This document shows, one piece after another, positions 1 to 5,625 of a DNA stretch of 8,438 nt. Under the pieces are notes generated by a model. That model did not search any database, was not told where the DNA came from, and saw only the letters and a list, made by a program, of their open reading frames with translations. This stretch comes from Alphaproteobacteria bacterium (GTDB lineage Bacteria; Pseudomonadota; Alphaproteobacteria; Puniceispirillales; UBA1172), in contig JALRFL010000008.1 of assembly GCA_023259875.1 (NCBI GenBank), forward strand, positions 1-8,438. Reading direction: 5' to 3'. How positions within the stretch are numbered: position 1 is the stretch's first letter; each line of letters begins with the position of its first letter. Position numbers and translations under genes: made by a program.

Positions 1-27
1 CAGGAGAGCGATCAGAAGGGCGCGCAT
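1..27 (-). CDS. 5' end of a gene following the TSUP permease, possibly TIGR02186 family
   Basis: Only nine codons are visible, reading MRALLIALL on the minus strand and continuing off the left edge. The start codon shares one base with the stop of the preceding permease gene (TGATG), a typical translationally coupled arrangement. The residues look like the start of a signal peptide or membrane segment: one Arg, then a hydrophobic run. In many Rhodobacterales a TauE/SafE permease of this type is followed by a conserved transmembrane protein of the TIGR02186 family that also starts this way. The family assignment rests on that remembered neighbourhood, not on sequence. The existence of a coding start is reasonably supported by the overlap and the high third-position GC. 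Confidence 0.5.
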
Positions 28-947
28 CAATGCCCTCCCACCGCAGAAACGGAATAAAGCTCCGACGGCGTCAACACGAGGTCGAACGCCAGCTTGAAGC
101 ACACCAAGAGCACCATGCCCGCCAAGAGAATGCGCAGCTGCTCCGCCCGCAGCCGCACCGCCAGTTGCGCCCCGAATTGCGCACCGATCACGCCGCCGAT
201 CAGCAGAAGGAGCGCCAGCACGATATCCACGGTGTAATTGGTCGTCGCATGGAGGATCGCGGTGAAGGCCGCCACGAAGAGGATCTGGAAAAGCGATGTG
301 CCCACCACCACCTTCGTCGGCATGTGGAGGATATAGATCATCGCAGGCACCATGATGAAGCCGCCCCCCACGCCCATGATGGATGAGAGTAGCCCCACCG
401 CGAAGCCCACCAGAACCGGCGGAATGATCGAGATATAAAGGCCCGAGACGCGGAACCGCATTTTCAGGGGCATCGTGTGCACCCAGTTCCGATAACGCCG
501 CCGCGTTGGCGCGCCGCCCGATTTCTTGGCACGCCGCAGCGCCGCGAGGCTCTCGATGAACATCAGCCCACCGACGATGCCAAGAAACACCACGTAGCAA
601 AGCTGCACCACCAGATCGACCTGACCGATGGATTTGAGCCAGGCAAACAGCATCACCCCCGGCAGCGCCCCCGCAAGGCCGCCCACCAGAAGCACCGATC
701 CCATTTTCAGATCAACGGTTTTCCGCCGCAGATGCGCCAAGAGGCCCGACACCGACGAGGCCACGATCTGCGAGGATTGCGTGCCCACGGCCACCGCAGG
801 CGGCACGCCGATGAAGAAGAGAAGCGGCGTCAAGAGGAAGCCGCCACCGACCCCGAAAAGGCCAGAAAGCACACCCACGAACCCACCAAGCCCCAGAAGC
901 AGGAGGGCGTTGGTCGCCATTTCCGCGATGGGGAGGTAGATTTGCAT
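27..947 (-). CDS. TauE/SafE (TSUP) family membrane permease
   Basis: Integral inner-membrane permease of the TSUP family, whose characterised members move sulfite, sulfoacetate or other small organic/sulfur anions; the substrate here cannot be read from sequence. The protein shows the internal duplication typical of the family: a glycine-rich repeat SGLFGVGGGFLLTP (residues 28-41) recurs as SSIMGVGGGFIMVP (188-201), each at the start of a half of about four hydrophobic helices. A charged linker (about 136-165) separates the halves. A frame open to a TTG at 953 exists, but the ATG at 947 (MQIYLPIAE) matches the usual start of Rhodobacterales homologues, giving 306 residues, a normal length. 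No strong Shine-Dalgarno is visible. The gene overlaps the next one by one base. Its GC content (around 60-70% in sampled lines) is much higher than that of genes from about 1230 onward. Confidence 0.93.
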   Translation of the reverse strand: MQIYLPIAEMATNALLLLGLGGFVGVLSGLFGVGGGFLLTPLLFFIGVPPAVAVGTQSSQIVASSVSGLLAHLRRKTVDLKMGSVLLVGGLAGALPGVMLFAWLKSIGQVDLVVQLCYVVFLGIVGGLMFIESLAALRRAKKSGGAPTRRRYRNWVHTMPLKMRFRVSGLYISIIPPVLVGFAVGLLSSIMGVGGGFIMVPAMIYILHMPTKVVVGTSLFQILFVAAFTAILHATTNYTVDIVLALLLLIGGVIGAQFGAQLAVRLRAEQLRILLAGMVLLVCFKLAFDLVLTPSELYSVSAVGGH

Positions 948-980
948 GGGCAACGGCCAGTGAAGTGATTTTTTCCACCA

Positions 981-995
981 GACGCCTTTAGCGTC
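981..995. repeat. Short inverted repeat upstream of the TSUP permease
   Basis: GACGC (981-985) and GCGTC (991-995) form a perfect 5-bp inverted repeat around a 5-base loop. Two further C:G pairs lie beyond a single mismatch on each side (CC at 977-979, GG at 997-998, approximately). It lies about 35-50 bases before the permease start. It could be an operator half-site pair or a small hairpin. No T-run follows it on either strand in the transcribed direction, so it is not a convincing intrinsic terminator. At this size it may be chance. Confidence 0.25.
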
Positions 996-1078
996 CGGGT
1001 GTCAAATGCTGATCCCCGAAATTTTGCGGCGGTGCGGCGATTTCCGCATCTGGCCCTATCGGATCAACGCTGCTGGCC

Positions 1079-1225
1079 TTAGCCCATGTCGCGCAGGAAG
1101 CGCCGCAACACCTTTTCCAGTTTTGCCGCCCCAAGGGGTGCCATTGCCTTGGTATGTTCGTGGCTGATCTTCTCGGCGCTCATCCCCGCCGCCATATTGG
1201 TGATCGTCGAGATGGCAGAATTGCT
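1079..1225 (-). other. Possible 3' fragment of a minus-strand gene antisense to the LysM 5' end
   Basis: On the minus strand a frame is open from 1225 down to a TAA at 1079-1081 (48 codons). It reads as a soluble, helical-looking C-terminus ending in KLEKVLRRFLRDMG. About three quarters of its codons (31 of the last 40, by hand count) end in G or C, like the GC-rich permease gene to its left, and it is co-directional with that gene. It could be the remnant or truncated end of a Rhodobacterales-type gene cut off by the composition break near 1200-1230. The competing reading is the plus-strand start of the LysM protein, whose first 42 codons have equally high third-position GC, so codon bias does not decide. 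I do not recognise the family. Confidence 0.2.
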
Positions 1226-1814
1226 TCAATCCCCTTTTGCTGATGGGGCGGATACCCAGATTGCGGTTTCAGACGCGCCTGTTGTTTCCCCAGATAAACC
1301 CCAAGATGTGCAACCCCAAGATAATCAAAGCCAAAACTCTGATGTGGCCGCAACCTCTGATGTGCCAGCCCCCGTTATCCCCAAAATTACCATCCGCATG
1401 ATTGAGGCCATTTCTCCTGAACGCATGGCTGTGTCCGGTTCTGTTGAAGGGAAGGGAAGCGTCAAAGTGATGATCGCAAACACCATGGCGACGACTAGCA
1501 TGGATGATGATGGCTATATGGCAGAAGGGGCGATCCCAACGGAGAACCGTTTTCCTGTGGCTGTGACTTTAAGTGATGACAGTGGCGAGATTTTATCTTC
1601 GGCCAGAATTGTTCTCAACAAATCAAAACTAGACGAAACCCTATTGGGTAACGCGCTGATTGTGGTGCAAAAAGGTGATGCCTTATGGCGGATTGCCTAT
1701 AAAACCTATGGGCAAGGCATCCGCTATGTTGATATTTATCAATCAAACCAGAAAGAAATAGGTGACCCGAACCTTATCTATCCGGATCAGGTTTTTGTGG
1801 TGCCTAATCCCTAG
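1086..1814 (+). CDS. Membrane-anchored LysM domain protein (start uncertain)
   Basis: The protein is 242 residues as called. A basic N-terminus (MSRRKRRN) precedes a hydrophobic segment (about 19-47) that would anchor it in the inner membrane. A Pro/Gln/Asp-rich low-complexity linker follows (about 62-99), then a beta-rich, Ig-like stretch (about 100-178), and a C-terminal LysM domain (about 190-240). The LysM shows the conserved VVQKGDALWRIA start and the Asn/Pro-rich GDPNLIYPDQ end. LysM domains bind N-acetylglucosamine-containing glycans such as peptidoglycan, so a periplasmic wall-binding role is likely; no catalytic domain is visible. The stop lies 3 bases before the next start, so the two are probably co-transcribed. 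There is no Shine-Dalgarno before 1086. The first 40 or so codons lie in GC-rich sequence unlike the rest of the gene, so the true N-terminus is doubtful; Met43 (1212) would lose the membrane anchor. Confidence 0.8.
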   Translation: MSRRKRRNTFSSFAAPRGAIALVCSWLIFSALIPAAILVIVEMAELLQSPFADGADTQIAVSDAPVVSPDKPQDVQPQDNQSQNSDVAATSDVPAPVIPKITIRMIEAISPERMAVSGSVEGKGSVKVMIANTMATTSMDDDGYMAEGAIPTENRFPVAVTLSDDSGEILSSARIVLNKSKLDETLLGNALIVVQKGDALWRIAYKTYGQGIRYVDIYQSNQKEIGDPNLIYPDQVFVVPNP

Positions 1815-1817
1815 CCC

Positions 1818-2432
1818 ATGCTTGATGCTTCATTTCGTCCTGTCATAGATGTGATCTTGCGCTGGCCTGCCAGAATCCTATCGCGATATGGGATTGGCGC
1901 GAACAGCATCACGATTATTGGCGGTATCATGGGTATTTCCGCCTTTGTTTTGATTTGTTTTGGATTTTATCAATCTGCGCTGGCCTTTATTGTTCTGAAC
2001 CGACTGGCGGATGGCATGGATGGGGCGGTGGCGCGTGAAAACGGGTCTACTGATTTGGGGGGATATCTAGATATTGTCTTTGATTTTCTGTTTTATGCGC
2101 TTATCCCTTTTGGCTTTGCTATCGCCAATCCGGATCATAGTTTGGCGGCGGCGTTTCTGATTTTTACCTTTATTGGCACAGCTTCCTCATTTCTGGCCTT
2201 TGCGGTTATTGCCGCAAAACGCGGTATGATATCCGAAAGGCGAGGGCGTAAATCTTTTTATTTCCTAGGGGGGCTTACCGAAGGGGCTGAAACTTTTGGG
2301 TTTTTAGTTGTAATTTGTCTTTTCCCGGGGTGGTTTAATTGGCTTGCTCTAGGCTTTGGGATTATGTGCCTGATCACGACTGTGACGCGGATTTTGATTG
2401 CTGTTGATGCCTTTAACGATGCCTTTAATTGA
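1818..2432 (+). CDS. ynjF: CDP-alcohol phosphatidyltransferase, YnjF-like
   Basis: Integral membrane enzyme of the CDP-alcohol phosphatidyltransferase family, which transfers a phosphatidyl group from a CDP-lipid to an alcohol in phospholipid synthesis. The family signature is complete: Asp68-Gly69, Ala72-Arg73, Gly81, Asp85 and Asp89, with Asp65 preceding it. These are the metal-binding and catalytic aspartates. The spacer between Arg and Gly is seven residues. The flanking text (NRLADGMDGAVAR, LDFLFYALIPFGF-like, AFIGT/SSFLAFAVIAAK-like, FYFLGGLTEGAET) matches E. coli YnjF as I remember it better than PgsA or PssA. YnjF's acceptor alcohol is not established, so a specific product should not be assigned. 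At 204 residues with about six hydrophobic segments it has the usual length. It starts 3 bases after the LysM gene stop, probably in one transcript with it. Its codons are AT-richer than the left block. Confidence 0.9.
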   Translation: MLDASFRPVIDVILRWPARILSRYGIGANSITIIGGIMGISAFVLICFGFYQSALAFIVLNRLADGMDGAVARENGSTDLGGYLDIVFDFLFYALIPFGFAIANPDHSLAAAFLIFTFIGTASSFLAFAVIAAKRGMISERRGRKSFYFLGGLTEGAETFGFLVVICLFPGWFNWLALGFGIMCLITTVTRILIAVDAFNDAFN

Positions 2433-2455
2433 TCACAATTCCCTGTTAAGGTGAC

Positions 2456-2471
2456 CTCCTGCAATAAGGAG
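2456..2471 (+). promoter_or_regulatory. msrB ribosome binding site within a small hairpin
   Basis: AAGGAG (2466-2471) lies 8 bases before the msrB ATG at 2480, an ideal Shine-Dalgarno that fixes the start. CTCCT at 2456-2460 is the exact complement of AGGAG at 2467-2471, with a 6-base loop (GCAATA) between. The site could therefore fold on itself and partly hide the ribosome binding site. The stem is only five pairs, so the folding is a possibility, while the ribosome binding site itself is clear. Confidence 0.6.
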
Positions 2472-2479
2472 ATAACGTC

Positions 2480-2884
2480 ATGACAAAAATAAAAAAATCA
2501 GACGCAGAATGGAAATCCATGCTGGATGATGAGCAATATCGTGTGACACGCCAACATGGAACTGAACGCGCATTTACGGGCGCGTATTGGGACAACAAAC
2601 AGGATGGGGATTATCACTGCATCTGTTGTGGTGAGCCGTTATTTTCATCTGACACCAAATATGACAGCGGAACAGGATGGCCTAGTTTTTGGCAACCGGT
2701 GGATAAACAGCAGGTGGAGACAACAACCGATCGGTCATTTTTCATGACAAGGACAGAGGTTCATTGCGCCGCTTGTGAGGCACATTTGGGCCATGTCTTT
2801 CCTGATGGCCCTCAACCAACGGGTCAGCGTTATTGTATCAATTCGGCATCATTGCGCTTTAAGCCAAAGACGGATAAGGACTAA
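2480..2884 (+). CDS. msrB: Peptide-methionine (R)-S-oxide reductase MsrB
   Basis: Cytosolic reductase that repairs the R epimer of methionine sulfoxide in proteins, regenerated by thioredoxin. The 134 residues match the usual length of a single-domain MsrB. Two zinc-binding CxxC pairs are present, Cys47/Cys50 and Cys96/Cys99. The signature GTGWPSF lies at 64-70, HLGHVFPDGP at 102-111, and the catalytic Cys119 in RYCINSASLRF. There is no MsrA fusion and no signal peptide. The start is set by AAGGAG 8 bases upstream. The gene follows the YnjF-like gene by 47 bases and is probably either read through from it or driven by a weak promoter in that gap. Its 3' end converges on pxpA with only 8 bases between stops and no terminator hairpin. 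I cannot tell the resolving-cysteine mechanism from inspection. Confidence 0.97.
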   Translation: MTKIKKSDAEWKSMLDDEQYRVTRQHGTERAFTGAYWDNKQDGDYHCICCGEPLFSSDTKYDSGTGWPSFWQPVDKQQVETTTDRSFFMTRTEVHCAACEAHLGHVFPDGPQPTGQRYCINSASLRFKPKTDKD

Positions 2885-2892
2885 CCGACCGC

Positions 2893-3669
2893 CTAGCGCA
2901 TCACATCCATATCTGGCAGGGGTTTTGCGGTTAACCCTGCCGCTGTCAGCCCTTGTTTCAAGTGTTCAGCCATGGCAACAGCAGATGGCCCATCGCCATG
3001 AACACAAAGCGAATGTGGGGCAATCGCAAGGCTGGTGCCATCTATGGCGGTGATGCGGCGTTCGGTTAACATCTCAAGCGATCTTTCCAGCGCCTCATCC
3101 GGGTCATGAATCATGGCATCACTACGATGCCTTGGCGCCAATTGCCCATCTGGCATATAGGCACGGTCAGCAAAGATTTCTTCGGCTACCAGCAGACCGC
3201 ATTCATGACCAGCTGTAACCAATGCACTCAACACTGGGGCAAGAAAAATCTGTGACTTGTCTACGGCCTTAACCGCACGGGCAATCGCCATGGCCATATC
3301 TGCGTGATTTGCTGCCATATTATTTAATGCCCCATGGGGTTTAACATGGGTGACTTTTGCCCCTACCAATGCGGCGGCACCAATCGCGGCGCCAAGCTGA
3401 TAGGCAATCAGGTTTTCAATTTCATTAAGGGATAGGTTTAATTGCCGGCGGCCAAAACCATGCAGATCATAAAACCCCGGATGCGCCCCAATGCTGACCC
3501 CATGGGCTGCTGCCTTTTTCATAGTTTCCGCCATGATATGATAATCACCGCCATGAAACCCACAGGCTATATTTGCGGAATTGATGACCGGCAATAAGGC
3601 ATCATCATTGCCCATTTTCCAAGGCCCGTAACTTTCCGCCATATCAGCGTTCAAATTAAAATTGGTCAT
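2893..3669 (-). CDS. pxpA: 5-oxoprolinase subunit PxpA (LamB/YcsF family)
   Basis: Subunit A of the three-part ATP-dependent 5-oxoprolinase, which opens the 5-oxoproline (pyroglutamate) ring to give glutamate. Family landmarks run in order: NLNADMAES (5-13, normally NCDLGE-like), SANIACGFHGGD (31-42), HGVSIGAHPGFYDLHGFGRR (56-75), HVKPHGALNNMAA (108-120), FADRAYMPDGQLAPR (166-180) and CVHGDGPSAVAMA (222-234). The length of 258 is normal. The Cys of the usual NCDLGE motif is Ala here and the following Gly is Ala; I do not know whether this matters for activity. It reads away from pxpB across a 125-base intergenic space, whereas in many genomes the three pxp genes are co-directional. Its 3' end faces msrB. 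A G-run (TTGGGGGC) lies about 10 bases before the ATG, a weak ribosome site. Confidence 0.95.
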   Translation of the reverse strand: MTNFNLNADMAESYGPWKMGNDDALLPVINSANIACGFHGGDYHIMAETMKKAAAHGVSIGAHPGFYDLHGFGRRQLNLSLNEIENLIAYQLGAAIGAAALVGAKVTHVKPHGALNNMAANHADMAMAIARAVKAVDKSQIFLAPVLSALVTAGHECGLLVAEEIFADRAYMPDGQLAPRHRSDAMIHDPDEALERSLEMLTERRITAIDGTSLAIAPHSLCVHGDGPSAVAMAEHLKQGLTAAGLTAKPLPDMDVMR

Positions 3670-3794
3670 GATTTTGCCCCCAAGATGTGTGGCTTCATTG
3701 CAAGCCCTTATATTCTTCCCTTAACCATCAGATAGTTTAGCCTTGGCGTTTCCATCTTTTCAATGGTCTTGATATTAGATATGAGTTTGTAGTC
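3670..3794. promoter_or_regulatory. Divergent intergenic region between pxpA and pxpB
   Basis: These 125 bases separate the divergent starts of pxpA and pxpB and must hold the promoters for both directions, unless transcription enters from elsewhere. The region is AT-richer than the flanking genes. I see no sigma-70 -35/-10 pair that is convincing on either strand, no long inverted repeat, and no GANTC (CcrM methylation) site. No regulator gene for pxp is encoded in the window. The promoter assignment is from layout, not motif. Confidence 0.5.
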
Positions 3795-4583
3795 ATGATT
3801 GCATCACATACACAAGATGATACGGCCGATAAGGGGAAAAGACGGTTTCTGCCTGCTGGTGGTCATGGGCTGGTGGTGAGTTTTGACGACGCCCTCTCTA
3901 ACACCGGCACGCTAAGAGATAATAGGGATCAGGCCACGCGCAAGGCAAGGGCTTTAGCTAGGCGCATTCAGCAAGCCGCCAAAGACGGTACATTAACAGG
4001 CATCGTTGATCTTATTCCCGGTCTTACCAATTTGTTGGTGCAATATGATCCTTTGCAGACCTCGGCTAAGCATGTGCAGGCCACGATCACGCCATGGCTA
4101 AATCATTTGTCCGAAGACAGCGGAAACAGCCGCCATATTCGCATCCCTTGTTGCTATGGAGGGGAATTTGGCCCGGATTTAGAAAGCATAGCGGTTCAGC
4201 TTAACCTCACACCGGATGAGATTGTTGCGCGCCATGTGGCATCATCCCTAGAGGTCGCAATTATGGGGTTCTTGCCGGGCTTGGCATATATGAAAGGCGT
4301 TGATGAGACGCTTTATTTGCCGCGCCGCAAAACCCCGCGCGCGCTTGTGCCTGCTTTGACGCTTGGCATCGCCATGGATCAGACGGTGGTTTATCCTATG
4401 CCATCACCGGGGGGATGGAATCTGATCGGGCGCATTCCTATTGCGCTTTTTGATCCAAAGAAAGATAACCCTGTACTATTAAGGTCAGGTGATAATATCA
4501 GTTTTTATCAAATTGATATCAAAGAATATAATGAGATTTATGAAGCTTATCATTCCGGGCGGTTTTCGGTGGAAATCACATGA
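3795..4583 (+). CDS. pxpB: 5-oxoprolinase subunit PxpB (KipI-like)
   Basis: Subunit B of the 5-oxoprolinase complex, of the same carboxyltransferase-like fold as Bacillus KipI. Visible landmarks are GLVVSFDD (25-32), DLIPGLTNLLVQYDP (72-86), RIPCCYGGEFGPDLE (116-130), the conserved His148 in VARHVASS, MGFLPGLAYM (157-166), LPRRKTPRALVPA (175-187) and MPSPGGWNLIGRIP (202-215). At 262 residues it is somewhat longer than the usual 215-245, mostly through about 17 polar residues before the first conserved strand. The ATG at 3795 has no clear Shine-Dalgarno, but an in-frame TAG just upstream (in TTTGTAGTCATG) excludes any earlier start. It overlaps pxpC by four bases (ATGA), so translation of the two is coupled. 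Confidence 0.95.
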   Translation: MIASHTQDDTADKGKRRFLPAGGHGLVVSFDDALSNTGTLRDNRDQATRKARALARRIQQAAKDGTLTGIVDLIPGLTNLLVQYDPLQTSAKHVQATITPWLNHLSEDSGNSRHIRIPCCYGGEFGPDLESIAVQLNLTPDEIVARHVASSLEVAIMGFLPGLAYMKGVDETLYLPRRKTPRALVPALTLGIAMDQTVVYPMPSPGGWNLIGRIPIALFDPKKDNPVLLRSGDNISFYQIDIKEYNEIYEAYHSGRFSVEIT

Positions 4584-5608
4584 CAGATGACATCATCACC
4601 ATGATCGCCTCTGGCCCTTACACCACAGTTCAAGATCGGGGGCGAGCAGGCCATCAAGCGGTTGGCGTGCCAGAATCTGGTGCTCTTGATCAGGTGGCGT
4701 TACGGCTTGGCAATGCGCTTGTTGGCAATGCGCCGGATATGGCTGGATTAGAAATCTGTCTTGGCGGTGTTAAGATTGGCTTTCATTCCCCTCGGCTTGT
4801 GGCGTTAACCGGAAGCGTTGCTGCGACCATGGTCATTTCTGACCAATCTGGGGGTGAGGTCACGGTTTATGCCAATCGATCCATCAATGTCCAAGCCGGC
4901 CAGACCATTCATATCAATCGTTTATCAGGAACGAATACGGTGTTTCTGGCAATTTCTGGGGGTATTGGCACGCCATCTCTTTATGGCTCTCGTGCGACCT
5001 CGCCTAATGCTATGATTGGTGGCTTAGAGGGGCGTTTGCTCAAAGATGGTGATGTTTTGCCATTATGTCCCGATATGGTGAGGCCTGATGCCGCCATGGG
5101 GTCTGCGGATCGGATGCTATCGGATTTAACGATTTATGATGCCCCTGCATCCATCAGGGTGGTGTTTGGCCCACAAGATGACCGTTTTACCGATCAGGCA
5201 AAATCGGTATTTCTGTCATCAACCTATCAGGTGTCCCCGTTGCTAAACCGCATGGGGATGCGGCTAGATGGCCCTCTGCTTGAGCATTGCGATAATGCGG
5301 ATATTGCTTCAGACGGAATTGTGAATGGCTCTGTCCAAGTGCCTGGTGATGGCAAGCCTATTATCCTGTTGGCGGATCATCAGACCACTGGCGGTTACAC
5401 GAAAATCGCAACGGTGATACAATCTGATTTGCCAGTTTTGGCACGACGAAAGCCCGGTGATCCCATAACCTTTACCGCGATTTCCGTTGAGGAAGCAGAA
5501 CAAGCCGCGCGAGATCATGAGGCGCATTTATGCCGCACGATCAAAAGCATGGTTGCCCCACCGCCTATGAATGCGATAGCCTCGCGGAATCCGGTGGATG
5601 AAAATTGA
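4580..5608 (+). CDS. pxpC: 5-oxoprolinase subunit PxpC (KipA-like, biotin-dependent carboxyltransferase fold)
   Basis: Subunit C of 5-oxoprolinase, working with PxpA and PxpB to hydrolyse 5-oxoproline to glutamate using ATP. Diagnostic segments are TVQDRGRAGHQAVGVP (16-31), SGALDQVALRLGNALVGN (33-50), FLAISGGIGTPSLYGSRAT (122-140), NAMIGGLEGR (143-152), SDGIVNGSVQVPGDGKP (244-260) and LLADHQTTGGYTKIATVI (263-280). The length of 342 is slightly above the usual 310-330, with a 30-residue tail past the last conserved strand that ends in a Pro/Ala-rich stretch. The old name 'urea amidolyase related' or 'allophanate hydrolase subunit 2' comes from the same fold, but a co-located pxpA makes oxoprolinase the right call. 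The start overlaps the pxpB stop by four bases. The next gene begins 17 bases later. Confidence 0.95.
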   Translation: MTDDIITMIASGPYTTVQDRGRAGHQAVGVPESGALDQVALRLGNALVGNAPDMAGLEICLGGVKIGFHSPRLVALTGSVAATMVISDQSGGEVTVYANRSINVQAGQTIHINRLSGTNTVFLAISGGIGTPSLYGSRATSPNAMIGGLEGRLLKDGDVLPLCPDMVRPDAAMGSADRMLSDLTIYDAPASIRVVFGPQDDRFTDQAKSVFLSSTYQVSPLLNRMGMRLDGPLLEHCDNADIASDGIVNGSVQVPGDGKPIILLADHQTTGGYTKIATVIQSDLPVLARRKPGDPITFTAISVEEAEQAARDHEAHLCRTIKSMVAPPPMNAIASRNPVDEN

Positions 5609-5611
5609 GCT

Positions 5612-5617
5612 AAGGAG
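5612..5617 (+). promoter_or_regulatory. Ribosome binding site of the AroE-like gene
   Basis: AAGGAG lies 8 bases before the ATG at 5626, the best ribosome binding site in the right half of the window. It fixes the start and, with only 17 bases between genes, leaves little room for a separate promoter. Confidence 0.75.
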
Positions 5618-5625
5618 CAGGTCGG

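Noticed and set aside
30..968. Plus-strand open frames (30-386, 477-968, 628-939) and minus frame 712-978 over the permease gene
   Set aside because: They are antisense or out-of-frame readings of a GC-rich gene. Their translations are His/Arg/Pro-rich with no domain, while the minus-strand frame gives a full TSUP permease.
968..1000. Hairpin plus T-run near 968-998 as an intrinsic terminator
   Set aside because: On the plus strand the T-run precedes the inverted repeat instead of following it. On the minus strand the repeat is followed by A's. Neither orientation makes a Rho-independent terminator.
3670..3794. GcrA/CcrM-type GANTC promoter sites in the intergenic regions
   Set aside because: GANTC sites were noticed only within coding sequence (for example 1873, 4418, 4673). 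None was seen in the gaps before pxpA/pxpB, msrB or gcrA.
4580..5608. Allophanate hydrolase/urea carboxylase subunits for the pxpB and pxpC genes
   Set aside because: These folds are shared, but there is no biotin carboxylase or amidase domain nearby and pxpA is adjacent, which identifies 5-oxoprolinase.
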